This document shows, in pieces, positions 29,227-36,904 of a stretch of 64,000 bases of DNA. The notes beneath the pieces are model-generated. The model had not been told where the DNA came from. It searched no databases and saw only the letters and a list, made by a program, of their open reading frames with translations. Position 1 is the first letter of the stretch; every line of letters starts with the position of its first letter. Source of the DNA: Streptomyces sp. BK340 (GTDB taxonomy: Bacteria > Actinomycetota > Actinomycetes > Streptomycetales > Streptomycetaceae); assembly GCF_007827595.1 (NCBI RefSeq), contig NZ_VISR01000026.1, forward strand, positions 62,001-126,000, in the 5' to 3' direction. The translations under genes were made by a program, and so were the position numbers.

Positions 29227-29906
29227 CCGAGCCACACTCACCGCCATCGGCGCAGGGACGGATGATGCCGAGGTCACTGATCCGCGGAAACCCCGGAGAC
29301 GACATAGCCCTGGACCGGGCATGGGGCAACACCCTGCTCGCGTACTTCGCCCGCTTCGCCACCGAGCGCGGCGGCGTGCTGGTCGGCAGGCGGTCGGAGG
29401 GCCTGGTCGAGATCACGGCCGCGGTCTTCCCGCCGCAGCAGGTCTCCACCCCGACGCGCTGTTCGTTCGACACCGGTGTGATCGAAGGGGTGCACGACAC
29501 CCTGAAGACCGTACGGCGGACCCCGCTGGGCGACTGCGTGGCGACGGTGCTCGGCTGGGTGCACAGCCACCCGCACATGGGCGTGTTCCTCTCCGAGCAG
29601 GACCAGCACACGCTCACGACCTGGACCGACCTGGACGCGTCCGCCGTCGCCGTCGTCGCCGATCCGTTCACCCGCGGCCACAGCATCCAGGCCTGGGGGC
29701 GAAAGTGCGCGCGCCGTGCCCTGCGCATCCGTGACGAGCCCGTGGGGCTCATGCTCGACGAAGGGGCCCGGCTGGCCGACGCGTTGAGCGGCGCGGCGGA
29801 CCCGGGGCTGCGCGGCCTGTGGGACGTCGTGGGCTCCGGCGGGATCGTCTCCGTCCATGTCTCCGGGCGGACGTCCGCCGCACGACGAACGGAGGAGGAA
29901 CGGTGA
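29223..29906 (+). CDS. Soluble JAMM/MPN+ metalloprotease (deubiquitinase-like)
   Basis: 227 residues, starting at GTG 29223 inside the previous stop (GTGA). The JAB fold is complete: E48 in TERGGVLVG, then HSHPHMGVFLSEQD with H114, H116, S124 and D127 as the zinc and catalytic set. No membrane segment is present, in contrast to the JAMM protein upstream. It probably trims the modifier tail after Gly-Gly or removes the modifier from targets in the cytosol. ATG codons at 29262/29265 are alternative starts. It overlaps the ATPase gene by 4 bp. Confidence 0.82.
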   Translation: MTEPHSPPSAQGRMMPRSLIRGNPGDDIALDRAWGNTLLAYFARFATERGGVLVGRRSEGLVEITAAVFPPQQVSTPTRCSFDTGVIEGVHDTLKTVRRTPLGDCVATVLGWVHSHPHMGVFLSEQDQHTLTTWTDLDASAVAVVADPFTRGHSIQAWGRKCARRALRIRDEPVGLMLDEGARLADALSGAADPGLRGLWDVVGSGGIVSVHVSGRTSAARRTEEER

Positions 29907-32155
29907 ACGACGGCGTCACGGTCCGGGCACTCACGGACGACGAGGTCATCCACGGCCACTGCTTCACCAACGCGCCGGGCTCGGCGGCCGGCGACCTGTT
30001 GCGGGTGGCCACGCCCGACGCCGCCATCTACTGCCGTGTCGTATGGGACCTCGCCGACCGCTTCGGCCCGGAGCCCGAGATCGCCCTCGACCGCTGGCAA
30101 CGCGGGGCGCTCGGCTGCGCCGCCGGGACCGAGGTCCGGGTCGAGCCGGAGCACGGGCCCGTCCCCACCGCCGACGAGGTGCGGCTGAACCTGCTGCGCG
30201 GCAGCACGGCCTCCGGTCCCGAGCTGCGTGACTTTCTCGCCGCCGGACGCTATCCGCTCTATCCGGGCCTGCGTTTCTGCCACCGCCCGCTGGGCGCGGC
30301 CGGAGACGGTGCCGACGGGTACGGGGAGTACGTCGTGGACCGTGTCGTCGCCGAGGGCACGGAAGTCCCCGTAGCCGCCGTCGATCCCCTGCTGCGGGTC
30401 ACCGTCCAGCGTTCCCCCGCGCTGCGCGCCGTCTGGCCCGGTTACGAGGACCTCGGCGGCATCGACGACGTGGTGGCGCTGCTGCGCCGGGAGATCGAGG
30501 TGCCGCTCAGACGGGCCGAGGAACTGCGCAGCCTCGGCGTGTACGCCCCGGCGGGCATCCTGTTGCACGGTCCGCCGGGCACGGGCAAGACGACACTGGC
30601 GCGCGCGGTGAGCATGCGGTGCGCCCAGGACGGCGTGGAGACGGTCATGCTGCGCGGGTCGGCGCTCGTCACCCAGCAGCGGGAGGAGGCGGAAGCCGAG
30701 CTGCGCGACGCGTTCCGTCCGGTCGCCGACGGCGAAGGGACCCGCCTGGTCGTCCTGGAGGACGTCGACTACCTGGCACCGGCCCGTGACACCCCCGTCG
30801 TGGGCGGCTCCCTGCTGGGGCTGCTGCACGAACTGCTGGACCGGCCGGACCGGCCGGTGATCATCGCCACGACCAGCCGCCCGGACGACGTGGACGCCGC
30901 GATCCGCCGCCTGGGCCGGCTCGGCCAGGGCATCCGGATGCCCCTTCCCTCGGAGGCGGACCGCCGCGCGATCCTGGCGATCCACACCCGGGACCTCTCC
31001 CTCGCCACCGACGACGAGACGGCACGGACCGCCCTGCTGCGGGATCTGGCGGCTCGTACCTCCGGCTTCGTGGGTGCCGACCTGGCGGCCCTGTGCCACG
31101 AGGCGGGCCGCGTCGCGCTGCGCCGGGCCTTCCCGCTGGACATGCTGGAGCACGAGGACGCGGCGCACGGCACCGAGTCCGAGGACCCGGAGGCCGCGTA
31201 CGAGAGGGAGGGGACAGCCTCGCCCGGCGAGGCGCTCGAACCGGTCTGTGCCCTGCGTATCCAGGAGGCGGACTGGACGGCCGCCCTGACCCTGGTCACC
31301 CCGTCCGTGATCGGTGGCGTCGTCCCGGAACTGCCGACAACCGGGTTCGCCGACGTGGTCGGTCTCGACGACACGGTCACCCAGTTGCGCGAACGCCTGA
31401 TCCTCCCGCTGCGCAACCCGGCGCTGTTCGCGGAAGCCGGGGTGCGCGTGGAGCGGGGCGTGCTCTTCCACGGCCCGCCCGGCACCGGCAAGACACTGCT
31501 CGCCCGCGCGCTCGCCCACGAGTGCGGCAGCCGCTTCCTGTCCGTACGCGGGCCGGAGCTGCTCGACAAGTGGTTCGGCGAGTCGGAGCGCGCGGTGCGC
31601 GACCTGTTCCAACGGGCCCGGAACCTCGCCCCGAGCATCCTCTTCTTCGACGAGGTCGACGCCCTGGCACCGCGGCGCAACAGCGGCGGCGGGGACGGCG
31701 GTGCGGCCAACCGGGTGGTCAACCAGCTTCTCGCGGAACTGGACGGGCTGGAGGACCTGGGCCATGTCACGGTGGTCGGCGCCACCAACAACCACGAGCG
31801 CATCGACCCCGCGTTGCTGCGGCCCGGCCGGCTCGGCCTGCACATCGAGGTGCCGCTGCCCGATGAGGCGGGGCGGGCGGCCCTGTTCGCGCTCTACCTG
31901 CCGCAGGGCGCGGTGGCGGACCGCATCCCGGAGTACGCGCGACGGTCGGACGGCATGTCGGGAGCCGGCATCGCGATGGTCGCCCGGGAGGCACGGCTGG
32001 CCGCGCTGCGCCGAGGCCGGTTCGAGGAACTCCTGCCGGTCTCCCACGACGACGTTCTCCAGGGCCTGGCCGCGGTCCGCGCAGGCACCCGCGCGCACAC
32101 CGCGGGCACGAACGGGCGTCCGCGGGCGCAGCTCCCCTACGACCGCCCCACCTGA
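29903..32155 (+). CDS. Cdc48/p97-like AAA ATPase with two AAA domains
   Basis: 750 residues, last gene of the ubiquitin-like operon. The N-terminal ~180 residues resemble a p97-type double-psi barrel (the IALDRWQRGALGCAAGTEV segment). D1 has Walker A GPPGTGKT at 223-230, but its Walker B reads LVVLEDVD, with E286-D287 in place of the usual Asp-Glu. D2 has GPPGTGKT at 524-531 and canonical LFFDEVD with D583-E584, followed by NQLLAELDGLEDLG. Such proteins unfold or extract ubiquitinated proteins. The C-terminus (LPYDRPT) has no HbYX proteasome-docking motif. GTG 29903 follows GGAGGAAC. Confidence 0.88.
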   Translation: MNDGVTVRALTDDEVIHGHCFTNAPGSAAGDLLRVATPDAAIYCRVVWDLADRFGPEPEIALDRWQRGALGCAAGTEVRVEPEHGPVPTADEVRLNLLRGSTASGPELRDFLAAGRYPLYPGLRFCHRPLGAAGDGADGYGEYVVDRVVAEGTEVPVAAVDPLLRVTVQRSPALRAVWPGYEDLGGIDDVVALLRREIEVPLRRAEELRSLGVYAPAGILLHGPPGTGKTTLARAVSMRCAQDGVETVMLRGSALVTQQREEAEAELRDAFRPVADGEGTRLVVLEDVDYLAPARDTPVVGGSLLGLLHELLDRPDRPVIIATTSRPDDVDAAIRRLGRLGQGIRMPLPSEADRRAILAIHTRDLSLATDDETARTALLRDLAARTSGFVGADLAALCHEAGRVALRRAFPLDMLEHEDAAHGTESEDPEAAYEREGTASPGEALEPVCALRIQEADWTAALTLVTPSVIGGVVPELPTTGFADVVGLDDTVTQLRERLILPLRNPALFAEAGVRVERGVLFHGPPGTGKTLLARALAHECGSRFLSVRGPELLDKWFGESERAVRDLFQRARNLAPSILFFDEVDALAPRRNSGGGDGGAANRVVNQLLAELDGLEDLGHVTVVGATNNHERIDPALLRPGRLGLHIEVPLPDEAGRAALFALYLPQGAVADRIPEYARRSDGMSGAGIAMVAREARLAALRRGRFEELLPVSHDDVLQGLAAVRAGTRAHTAGTNGRPRAQLPYDRPT

Positions 32156-32226
32156 CGTGTCGCCGCCGGGGGCGCCCGCCCGTTCGACCGGGTGAGCGCC
32201 CGCCGGGGCCGGTTCCGAGGGGACGG

Positions 32227-32256
32227 GCCCCGGCGGATCGTCCCCGCCACCGGGGC
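32227..32256 (+). terminator. Candidate terminator hairpin after the ubiquitin-like operon
   Basis: A 7-bp stem, GCCCCGG pairing with CCGGGGC, encloses a 16-base loop 72 bp after the ATPase stop. There is no T-run, as is common in Streptomyces. The long loop makes this a weak call. Confidence 0.35.
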
Positions 32257-32313
32257 AGCTCGTCGTCCAGCGGCCCGGCGTCAGGGGACCCTTTGCCGGG
32301 GTGCATCCGGTTT

Positions 32314-32328
32314 TTGCCGGACCGGCAA
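32314..32328. promoter_or_regulatory. Palindrome TTGCCGG-A-CCGGCAA upstream of a methyltransferase gene
   Basis: A perfect 7+1+7 palindrome lies 65 bp before the ATG at 32394. A further half-site TTTGCCGG occurs just upstream at about 32292. The layout suits a repressor operator in the methyltransferase promoter; no regulator gene is adjacent. Confidence 0.4.
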
Positions 32329-32393
32329 CGCCGCTGGCCCTCGGCCGGTGTGCCGTCGCACGCTGACCGCACACCGACGAGAGGCTGGGCACC

Positions 32394-33296
32394 ATGGCGC
32401 ACGACCACCACCGCGAGCACGGCCGCGACCACCGGCACGGGCACGCACACGACACCGACATCGACTGGGCCGAGATGGCTGCGCACCTCGAGACGCAGGC
32501 GGAGCTGTTCACCCCCGTCTACGAGCGGGCCATGGCCTGGCTGGCGAAGGAGGTGACCGAGCCGGGGCTGATCGTCGACGCGGGCAGCGGCCCCGGTGTC
32601 GTCGCCTGCCTGTTCGCCGAGGCCTTCCCCGGGGCCCGGATCGTGGCCGTCGACAGCACCGAGCCGCTGCTGGAGCAGGCCCGTGACCGCGCCGTACGAC
32701 AGGGCGTGGCGGACCGGTTCGACATCCTCGCCGGGGAACTTCCGGGTGTGCTGGACGAGTTGGAGTACCCGGCCGACCTGCTGTGGGCCAGCCGCAGCCT
32801 GCACCACCTCGGCGACCAGCGGGCCGCGCTCGCCGCGTTCGCCGCCCGGGTCGCCCCCGGCGGCACCCTGGCCCTCCTCGAAGGCGGACTCCCCTCCCGC
32901 TTCCTGCCCCGTGACTTCGGTATCGGACGCCCCGGACTCCAGGAGCGGCTGGACGTGGTGCAGGCGGAGTGGTTCGCGCGGATGCGGGCCGACCTGCCCG
33001 GTTCGGTCGCCGTGACCGAGGACTGGTCGGCCCTGCTGACCTCCGTCGGTCTGAAGCACACCCGCACCCGCAGCTTCCTGCTCGACCTCCCGGCCCCGGC
33101 GACCGACCGGGCCCGGGACCATGTCGCCGCCTCCCTGGCCCGGCTGCGCGAAGCGGGCGCCGAGAGCCTGGACGCAGAGGACCTGGCCACCCTGGACCGT
33201 CTGCTCGACCCGGCCGATCCGGCGAGTGTGCACCGCAGGCCGGACGTGTTCGTCCTGGGCGCGTACACGGTCCACACGGCGGTACGGCCGCTCTGA
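32394..33296 (+). CDS. Class I SAM methyltransferase with His-rich N-terminus
   Basis: 300 residues. The first 22 contain nine His residues interleaved with Asp, Glu and Arg (start MAHDHHREHGRDHRHGHAH), a likely metal-binding tail. The SAM motif is LIVDAGSGPGVVACLFAEAF, motif II is ARIVAVDSTEPLLEQA, and LLWASRSLHHLGDQRAALAAF follows as in UbiE/ArsM-like enzymes. The conserved Cys triad of ArsM is not evident. The acceptor is unknown. Its promoter carries a palindrome at 32314-32328. Confidence 0.8.
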   Translation: MAHDHHREHGRDHRHGHAHDTDIDWAEMAAHLETQAELFTPVYERAMAWLAKEVTEPGLIVDAGSGPGVVACLFAEAFPGARIVAVDSTEPLLEQARDRAVRQGVADRFDILAGELPGVLDELEYPADLLWASRSLHHLGDQRAALAAFAARVAPGGTLALLEGGLPSRFLPRDFGIGRPGLQERLDVVQAEWFARMRADLPGSVAVTEDWSALLTSVGLKHTRTRSFLLDLPAPATDRARDHVAASLARLREAGAESLDAEDLATLDRLLDPADPASVHRRPDVFVLGAYTVHTAVRPL

Positions 33297-33352
33297 GCAC
33301 CCGCCGCCCACCTCCCCTCGGTGCCGTACTGCCTTACCTGTGACGGGACTTG

Positions 33353-33372
33353 ACTTGGAGAACGCTCCAAGT
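33353..33372 (+). promoter_or_regulatory. MerR-type operator in the SDR promoter
   Basis: ACTTGGAG-AACG-CTCCAAGT is a perfect 8-bp inverted repeat directly downstream of a TTGACT -35 box (33350-33355). A weak -10 (TGGACT, 33375-33380) sits at ~19-bp spacing. An operator lying in an over-long spacer is the hallmark of MerR-activated promoters. No merR gene is nearby. Confidence 0.6.
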
Positions 33373-33411
33373 GATGGACTTCGGGCCTTCACCGAGACAC
33401 AGGGGGAAACC

Positions 33412-34113
33412 ATGAACGACGCTCCGGTCGCACTCATCACCGGTGGCGGCAGCGGTATCGGCGCCGCCGTTGCCCGGCAGCTGCTCGACACCGGGTACCG
33501 GGTGACGGTCACCGGGCGCGGGGAGCAGCGGCTGCGGGACTTCGCCGACAGCCTGGGCAATCCCGACGAACTGCTGACGGTCGCCGGCAGCGCGTCGGCC
33601 TTCGACGACGTGCGGGACGCGGTCGACCGCACGCTCAAGGCGTACGGCCGGCTGGACACCGTCGTCGCCAACGCCGGCTTCGCCACGCATGACTCCGTCG
33701 CCGACGGCGACCCGTCGGGGTGGACCGAGATGGTCCTCACCAACGTCCTCGGTCCCGCCCTGCTCGTCCGTGCCTCCGTCGACGCGCTGAAGGAGACGGG
33801 CGGCCGGATCGTCCTCATCGGCAGTGTCGCCGGGTTCGTGAACACGCCGGGCAACCTCTACGGCGCCACCAAGTGGGCCGTCACCGGGCTCGCCGAGAAC
33901 ACCCGGCGCCAGGTCACGGAGTTCGGTGTGGGCGTCACGCTGGTCGCCCCCGGCCGGGTGGAGACCCCGTTCTGGGACGGGCTCGGCAGCCTGCCCCCGG
34001 GGCATCTCCTGACCGCGGACCAGATCGCCGACTCGGTGGTCTGGGCGATCCGGCAGCCGGCCGGGGTCGACGTCAACACCGTGGTCGTGCGTCCGCTGGG
34101 GCAGCCCAACTGA
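33412..34113 (+). CDS. Short-chain dehydrogenase/reductase
   Basis: 233 residues with a complete SDR core: the cofactor loop ALITGGGSGIGAAVARQLL, TVVANAGFA (NAG motif), catalytic Ser in IVLIGSVAGFV, and YGATK as YxxxK. The Arg after the first strands (VTGRGE) suggests NADP(H) preference. The substrate is unknown. The ATG follows AGGGGGAAACC. The upstream MerR-type promoter suggests induction by an electrophile, drug or redox signal. Confidence 0.9.
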   Translation: MNDAPVALITGGGSGIGAAVARQLLDTGYRVTVTGRGEQRLRDFADSLGNPDELLTVAGSASAFDDVRDAVDRTLKAYGRLDTVVANAGFATHDSVADGDPSGWTEMVLTNVLGPALLVRASVDALKETGGRIVLIGSVAGFVNTPGNLYGATKWAVTGLAENTRRQVTEFGVGVTLVAPGRVETPFWDGLGSLPPGHLLTADQIADSVVWAIRQPAGVDVNTVVVRPLGQPN

Positions 34114-34126
34114 CGTACAGGCGGCC

Positions 34127-34822
34127 TCAGTTGTTCGCGAGGAACTGTTTGGCCAGCTGGTCCCCGAGGGAGACGGCCGCGCTGTGGCTCTCGATGGGGG
34201 AGACCTTGGAGTTCTTGAACAGGATGTAGGTCACGCCGGAGTCGGCCCCGCCGGTGGCCGGGTCGGGGTCGATGCCGAGCGCCTTGGCGGTGGCGTACGA
34301 GGCCTCGCCGATGATCTTCGTGGGGCCGGTGTCACCGACGACGGCGTACTCGACCTTGTTGTTGTAGATGACGGCGACGACACCGCCGCCCTTGATGCCG
34401 GCGCCGGAGTAGTTCCAGATGCTGCTGGAGCTGGGCACCACGACGTACGGCAGGGACTCCGCCTTCAGCGGCTTGCCGTCGGACTGGTGGAAGGCGGTGT
34501 CGTCCTGGTACCAGGGGTCGCGGTTCTCGTTGCAGTTGGTGGTGCGCTGGCCGTCGCAGTCGATGTCCATGTCGGCCTTCCAGAACACCGCGCCGTTCTT
34601 GCCGCACACGGGGACCGTGGCCGAGGTCTCGTCGTCGGTCTTGTACTTGCCGTTCGAGATCTGCGAACAGGACGTCACCTTGGCCAGCAGGTCGGCCGCG
34701 CTCACCGAGCCCTCCTGGGCGGAGGCGGGTGCCGGGTTGCCCGAGGCGTTGGCGGGCAGCACTCCGGCGGCGAGGAGGGCGGCCCCGGAGGCCGCGGCGA
34801 GGGTCAGTGTTCGAAGACGCAC
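34127..34822 (-). CDS. Secreted chitosanase, glycoside hydrolase family 75
   Basis: 231 residues from GTG 34822, chosen because it begins a Sec signal peptide (RLRTLTLAAASGAALLAAG, cleavage near NASG). The mature protein contains KNGAVFWKADMDIDCDGQRT, the Asp-rich catalytic segment of GH75 chitosanases, plus DPWYQDDTAFHQSDG and KIIGEASYATAKALGI. It cleaves beta-1,4 links in chitosan outside the cell. Cys residues in the mature part could form disulfides. A palindromic operator lies 20 bp upstream of the start. Confidence 0.85.
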   Translation of the reverse strand: MRLRTLTLAAASGAALLAAGVLPANASGNPAPASAQEGSVSAADLLAKVTSCSQISNGKYKTDDETSATVPVCGKNGAVFWKADMDIDCDGQRTTNCNENRDPWYQDDTAFHQSDGKPLKAESLPYVVVPSSSSIWNYSGAGIKGGGVVAVIYNNKVEYAVVGDTGPTKIIGEASYATAKALGIDPDPATGGADSGVTYILFKNSKVSPIESHSAAVSLGDQLAKQFLANN

Positions 34823-34841
34823 TGTGGGGGACCCTTCTGTT

Positions 34842-34854
34842 AGGAAAGTTTCCT
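34842..34854 (-). promoter_or_regulatory. Chitosanase operator palindrome
   Basis: AGGAAAGTTTCCT is a perfect palindrome around a central G, immediately upstream of the chitosanase gene. It matches, from memory, the short palindrome bound by the ROK-family repressor CsnR in front of Streptomyces chitosanase genes. No csnR gene is in the window. Confidence 0.65.
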
Positions 34855-35011
34855 TACCAGGTGCCGTACAAGGTGGCCCCTCCTGCATGTCCTCGTCAAG
34901 CCCCTGCGGGGAAGTCGCGCAGGCTGGGCCGTTTGCGGCGACTTCGCCACCGGATGCAGTGAATTGCCCCCCGGGGAACACTGGTCATGTCGAACTGGGA
35001 GGCGAATCGTC

Positions 35012-35635
35012 ATGTTCGTACGCACCATCTATGTGACCGGCGACCCCGCGAGGATCGACACGGCCATCAAGGCGCTGAACACGGAAGGGCGCGAGCTGCT
35101 CCAGGAACGTCCGGGCTACTGCGGAGCAGGGGTCTTCGTGGACCGGGACCTCGGCAAGCTGCTGGGCGTGAGCTGGTGGGACACGGCCGAGGCGCGGCAC
35201 AACAGCGACGAGGTCATGCGGTCGCGCAGGCAGGCCATGCTCGGGCCGTTCGCCGGCACGCTGACGGTGGAGAACTTCGAGGCGGTGGTCTACCACCCCC
35301 TCCAGCCACCACGTATGGGCGGCGGCCTGCGCATCACGCGGGTGGAGTTCGACCCCGCGGACATCGACCTGGTCACCGACACGTTCCTGTCGACCGTGGC
35401 TCCGCGCCTGGAGGCGCTGCCGGGCCTGGCCGCGGACGGCCTGCTCGTCGACCGGGAACGCGGCACGGGCCAGGTCGGCGCCCTCTTCGTCGACCGCGAC
35501 GCGATGGTGGCCTCGCGGGCCGACCAGGCGGCGGCCCGGCACGAAGGTGTCGCCAAGGCGCATGTGGACGTCGTCGGCCTGGAGGAGTTCGAGGTCGTGC
35601 ACACGGACGTGCACACGGTCGTGCACGTGGGCTGA
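35012..35635 (+). CDS. Two-domain ABM-like (ferredoxin-fold) protein
   Basis: 207 residues with two similar halves of ~100, each with the dimeric alpha-beta barrel pattern of antibiotic-biosynthesis monooxygenases. In the first half, ELLQERPGYCGAGVFVDRDLGKLLGVSWWD is a typical strand pair (in parts GYCGAGVFVDRD and KLLGVSWWD). In the second, LEALPGLAADGLLVDRERG parallels it. It may act on a quinone-like substrate or be non-catalytic. GGGAGG precedes the ATG by 9 bp. It is divergent from the chitosanase gene. Confidence 0.65.
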   Translation: MFVRTIYVTGDPARIDTAIKALNTEGRELLQERPGYCGAGVFVDRDLGKLLGVSWWDTAEARHNSDEVMRSRRQAMLGPFAGTLTVENFEAVVYHPLQPPRMGGGLRITRVEFDPADIDLVTDTFLSTVAPRLEALPGLAADGLLVDRERGTGQVGALFVDRDAMVASRADQAAARHEGVAKAHVDVVGLEEFEVVHTDVHTVVHVG

Positions 35636-35760
35636 CCGGTCCGGTGGGCCGACCGGTTCCACGCCGGCGTCCGAACAGCTCCCTCCTGCGGAGGAGTTCA
35701 CGCGAACGGCCGTCCGCCCTGCTGCTTCAGCGGGGCGAACGGCCGTTCGGCGGGCGGGTG

Positions 35761-36597
35761 TCAGCCCATGTCGAAGGTGGCCGGGTCCGGGCCGAGACGG
35801 CGGTCCTCGTTCAGGGCGCTGATCGCCGCGAGGTCCTCGTCGTCCAGGCTGAAGTCGAACACCTCGATGTTCTCCTTGATCCGCGACGGCGTCACGGACT
35901 TCGGGATCACGACGTTGCCCAGCTGGATGTGCCAGCGCAGCACGACCTGGGCCGGTGTGCGGTTGTGCTTCTGGCCGATGGCGACGACGGCAGGCACCTC
36001 CAGCAGGCCCTTGCCCTGGCCGAGGGGCGACCAGGCCTCGGTCCTGATGCCCTGCTCCGAGTGGAACGAGCGCGCCGCACGCTGCTGCAGGTGCGGGTGC
36101 AGTTCGATCTGGTTGACCGCCGGGATGACCGAGGTCTCCGCGATCAGCCGCTGCAGGTGCTCGGGGAGGAAGTTGGAGACGCCGATCGCCTTGACCCGGC
36201 CTTCGGCGTAGAGCTTCTCGAACGCCTTGTAGGTGTCGAGGTACTTGTCCCGGGACGGCAGCGGCCAGTGGATCAGGTACAGGTCCAGATAGTCGAGACC
36301 CAGCTTCTCCAGCGACACGTCGAACGCGCGCAGCGTGGAGTCGTACCCCTGGTCGCTGTTCCAGAGCTTGGTGGTGACGAAGATGTCCTCGCGGGGCAGG
36401 CCGGACGCGGCGATGGCCTTGCCGGTGCCCTCTTCGTTGCCGTAGATCGCGGCTGTGTCGATGCTGCGGTACCCGGCCTCGAGCGCCGTGGCGACGGCCC
36501 GCTCGGCCTCGTCGTCCGGCACCTGCCAGACGCCGTAGCCCAGCTGGGGCATCTCGACGCCGTTGTTGAGGATGATCGGGGGGACCTTGCTGCTCAC
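35761..36597 (-). CDS. Aldo/keto reductase
   Basis: 278 residues from GTG 36597, which yields the usual family start VPPIILNNGVEMPQLGYGV. Active-site landmarks are GYRSIDTAAIYGNEEG (catalytic Asp and Tyr), FVTTKLWNSDQG (catalytic Lys), DLYLIHWPLPS (His), and IGVSNFLPEHLQRL. The late segment VVIPKSVTPSRIKENI binds NADPH. It reduces aldehydes or diketones (AKR5-like, 2,5-diketogluconate-reductase branch). Longer in-frame starts at 36645/36639 exist but add non-conserved residues. Confidence 0.9.
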   Translation of the reverse strand: MSSKVPPIILNNGVEMPQLGYGVWQVPDDEAERAVATALEAGYRSIDTAAIYGNEEGTGKAIAASGLPREDIFVTTKLWNSDQGYDSTLRAFDVSLEKLGLDYLDLYLIHWPLPSRDKYLDTYKAFEKLYAEGRVKAIGVSNFLPEHLQRLIAETSVIPAVNQIELHPHLQQRAARSFHSEQGIRTEAWSPLGQGKGLLEVPAVVAIGQKHNRTPAQVVLRWHIQLGNVVIPKSVTPSRIKENIEVFDFSLDDEDLAAISALNEDRRLGPDPATFDMG

Positions 36598-36685
36598 GAG
36601 CTTCTTGATCCTTCGGTTGTCGACAGGTGGTACTCCCATCGTCAACGATCACGGGCCGACCTGCATTCCTGACCGCGGAATCCGT

Positions 36686-36711
36686 GCGGACTGACCGGTG
36701 AGTCAGTCCGC
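36686..36711. promoter_or_regulatory. Long hairpin in the 307-bp gap before pqqA
   Basis: A perfect 10-bp stem (GCGGACTGAC with GTCAGTCCGC, loop CGGTGA) is flanked on both sides by CCGCGG-containing sequence that could extend the pairing. It lies in the 36598-36904 gap between the aldo/keto reductase and pqqA. It could be an operator, a leader structure or a bidirectional barrier. The rest of the gap contains the pqq promoter region but no gene I can support. Confidence 0.5.
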
Positions 36712-36904
36712 GGAACCGCGGATTGGCCGGAAACGCATCCGACGTTATCGGTTCGGACCATTGACCGCGGCCCTTCATACCGGGACTCTGTATCGCGCCA
36801 CCGGACGTGTCGCTGAACCCGGTGCATGCATGTGAACGGCCTCTGACCATGGCCGCTGTCTGCCCTCTGAGATCCCCCACCCTCAGGAAAGCGGGTACGC
36901 GCAC

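Noticed and set aside
29033..32512. A 1,159-codon open frame antisense to the Cdc48-like gene
   Set aside because: No recognisable motif, and it runs across the JAMM/ATPase junction; third-position GC fits only the forward frame.
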